From assembly GCA_914767715.1 (NCBI GenBank), contig OU612072.1:4590001-4654000 (forward strand): a stretch of DNA of 64,000 nucleotides, given 5' to 3'. This stretch comes from Membranipora membranacea. Taxonomy: Eukaryota > Bryozoa > Gymnolaemata > Cheilostomatida > Membraniporidae. The notes under the pieces were generated by a model. That model saw only the letters and a list, made by a program, of their open reading frames with translations. It was not told the origin of the DNA and ran no database searches. Within the stretch, counting starts at the first letter, position 1. Each line of letters opens with the position of its first letter. Both the position numbers and the translations under genes were made by a program. Positions 62,101 to 64,000 of this stretch are shown piece by piece.

Positions 62101-64000
62101 TTATTAGACCCTACTATCCTCTACGGCTTCAATTTCTTCTCGAGAACAAGGTATGAGTTCAATTGCATGTAACTGAAATGTACCTATGCCAACTCTCATT
62201 TTTGAGTGGTGGACGATCCCTGAATGGGACACTGATGGCAGCAGAGATTTTAGATCTTCAATTCGGTAGGGTGTATAGAGCATCTGATCCTTTGTTGAGC
62301 TGTTTGATCTAGCAAAAATATAAATCTCTGGTCTTTCTATCAGGCTGATTATAGAATCAAGAGACCTAAAACATGACCAGTCCGTTTAGTATGATGTTTG
62401 AAAGGTGTCGATCAATGATCATGCAATGCACAGTACATGTTCAAATATTGTGTTACTCTTGCTTTGATCTGCAAACCAATCCGAAAACCACAACTGCTTT
62501 ATAGCGTTATAATGCAATATGTACTATGATGATATATCCTTACTCTGTGGTACGAAGTTCTAAGTAAGCTTGTCTGCAGAACAGGCTACTAGACTGAGCC
62601 TCTGTAGTGTGAAACCAGACATTTCTATCACACTATACACCAAATAATAATTGACTGTGATCTCCAAAACTCCCCTGAAAGTTTTCGGTAACTTGTAGCC
62701 GTTGGGCTACACAGCCACTGATAGTCATCTAGTTTTAAATCTTTGACAAAAAGTCTTCATAGAGGTACAATATGCTTACTCTGCGATGTTATCATGAATG
62801 AATAGCCTCTGCAAGACACTTACTTTTTTCCACCTTCTTTATATTCCGCAGGTGTGAGGTATACTAGAGGATCATAGATAGGTGAGAGAAGAACAAGGAA
62901 ATGACTATGTGAGCCGACTGTAGAATGATCATGCCAGACAACAAACATACGGGAGGAAATCATTTCATGCAGCTCTTCTATACTCCGTGCATTACAATGA
63001 ATACCTTTAGAAATAATAACACCAAGGTTAAGACAATAAGCAAGTGATCAAGTTTCACTGTGATCACCAGTCATTTTGATTACCAGACAAATGGTAAATA
63101 CTTACAGCATCTACATCTTATCAGATTATGCAGAAAATTTATTTTGATACAAGACATGCTTTGCTGATATTTTCATTACCTCTGATGGTGACTTGTGTGT
63201 AAATTTATGTAGCTGGTAAAAATACAGTTAAATGTTTATTGACTGATCTAACCTACCCTTTACACGTAACTGTTTTATAACTTCATCTACGTCATCAGCT
63301 GCGTTCAAATGATTGCGGTGCAGCCCTAGGCTTAGATGCTAGTGAAGAAGCTTATCAAGAATTATCTGCATACTGTATGCTCGACCTTCAGTTGTGATAC
63401 TGTGTTTTTCTAGCTCTCCTCCTTCTCCTATCTTCACACACTCAACAGTGATCGGGACAATGGGGACGCCGATATCAAGCTCCCCTCGTGAAATCTTGTC
63501 CGTTGTCTCTTGTTTCAGCTGGTCTCTGGTAGGATAAAGTACTGTTAATGGAAACTTGGCCCCATCCAAGTCGAGCATCCTTTTCCCACGCCTTTGCCTT
63601 CTGTTCTCCTTGTCCGGTTGCTCAAATATCCCCTCATCAATGGCAAATTGTTTGAGTATCTGATTGCCATTTGACGCTATTTTTCTATTTCTCCAGAATA
63701 CAGGGAAATTCCCAGCTAACTCAGAGAAGTTTGGTCTGCCATTAGCTTCTATTATTGCCTCTATGTGTTCTTTTGTTATTCCCTATCAAACACATAGTTT
63801 TCTGATTTTAGCTCATAGATTGGCCTAGTGTTTTCACACTTTACAAGTGCAACTTCTCTCCTAAGATTTTGCATTGTTCTCATGGAAACATTACATGCCA
63901 TGGCAGTGGTATGTGCGCTTTCAACTGCGATTTGACCGACCACAGCTAAAGCTCCCCTAAATATCTCCTCTCTCTCTCTGTGTTTTCTATTTGTGGAGCT
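59198..64000 (-). CDS. transposase-like gene of unknown family, 5' end outside window
   Basis: Exons in transcript order: 64,000-63,845 (partial); 63,782-63,257; 63,004-62,824; 62,365-62,184; 61,975-61,764; 61,465 to about 61,264; 60,932-60,688 (or on to 60,628); 60,160-59,963; 59,757-59,535; about 59,419-59,198. The first seven borders are phase-consistent; joins to the last three are not resolved. Landmarks: SMRTMQNLRREV; NFPVFWRNRKI; LGLHRNHLNAADDVDEVIKQ; MFVVWHDHSTVGSHSHFLVL; ERPEIYIFARSNSS; GDSPARAFESGNQVNGHLPC; EILHDLKSM. This is a recurrent uncharacterised animal family. WHDHS, GDSPA and LHDLK are candidates for three acidic RNase-H-like positions (inference). A TAG stop interrupts exon 2 at 63,339-63,341 before the conserved GLHRNHLN block, so the gene is probably non-functional unless the stop is an error. 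Confidence 0.7.

Noticed and set aside
24018-63341. Reassignment of TAG to a sense codon (in-frame TAG in the lipoxygenase and in the 63-kb gene)
   Set aside because: The intact C2H2 gene ends with TAG and other genes end with TAA or TGA; two decayed or mobile genes are a simpler explanation.

Overview
The window is nuclear DNA of an invertebrate animal. It is AT-rich, its genes are split by GT-AG introns of about 60 bp to 3 kb, and it has TATA boxes, AATAAA signals and many transposable-element remnants. It contains no rRNA gene, operon, bacterial feature or CRISPR. The phylum cannot be fixed from the sequence; the families seen (PLAT-lipoxygenase, SAMD3-like proteins, THAP/ISL2EU, Bel/Pao, CR1-like LINE, hAT) fit a cnidarian, sponge, mollusc or similar marine invertebrate. 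Exon models below were built by hand from splice sites and reading phase.

Layout. 0-6 kb: a YqaJ-like fragment, two foldback hairpins, and an ISL2EU/THAP-type transposase gene on the minus strand. That gene is broken by a hAT element with an exact 8-bp target duplication and by a LINE 3' end. 8-14 kb: a tiny four-exon secreted-peptide gene, a Bel/Pao remnant, a possible secreted ORF and a decayed LINE reverse transcriptase. 14.9-16.5 kb: a minisatellite. 17-21 kb: a hAT transposase relic, an 83-bp-arm hairpin MITE, a GC-rich palindromic island and a 1.8-kb foldback element. 24-27 kb: a lipoxygenase relic on the minus strand with a frameshift, a premature stop and no catalytic C-terminus.

29.3-47 kb is the most striking part. 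Two intact multi-exon genes are arranged head to head with only 276 bp between their start codons. The leftward gene (12 exons, 563 aa) is a SAMD3-like protein. The rightward gene (11 exons, 812 aa) carries two N-terminal C2H2 fingers and a large domain with RNase-H-like transposase motifs. Every exon phase in both models agrees. Clusters of a TAATCGCACGGTGGTTTCA motif lie outside both genes in opposite orientations. My inference is a two-gene mobile element about 20 kb long.

50.8-51.6 kb holds a compact gene with TATA box, UTR intron and poly(A) signal. It encodes a 38-aa preprohormone-like peptide with a CIGFNC ring and a GKK amidation/cleavage end. 52.5-61.3 kb is a nearly perfect 4,368-bp tandem duplication. 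Its right breakpoint cuts an exon of a second transposase-like gene (minus strand, 59.2 kb to beyond 64 kb), so an orphan copy of that gene's 3' exons lies at 54.8-56.9 kb.
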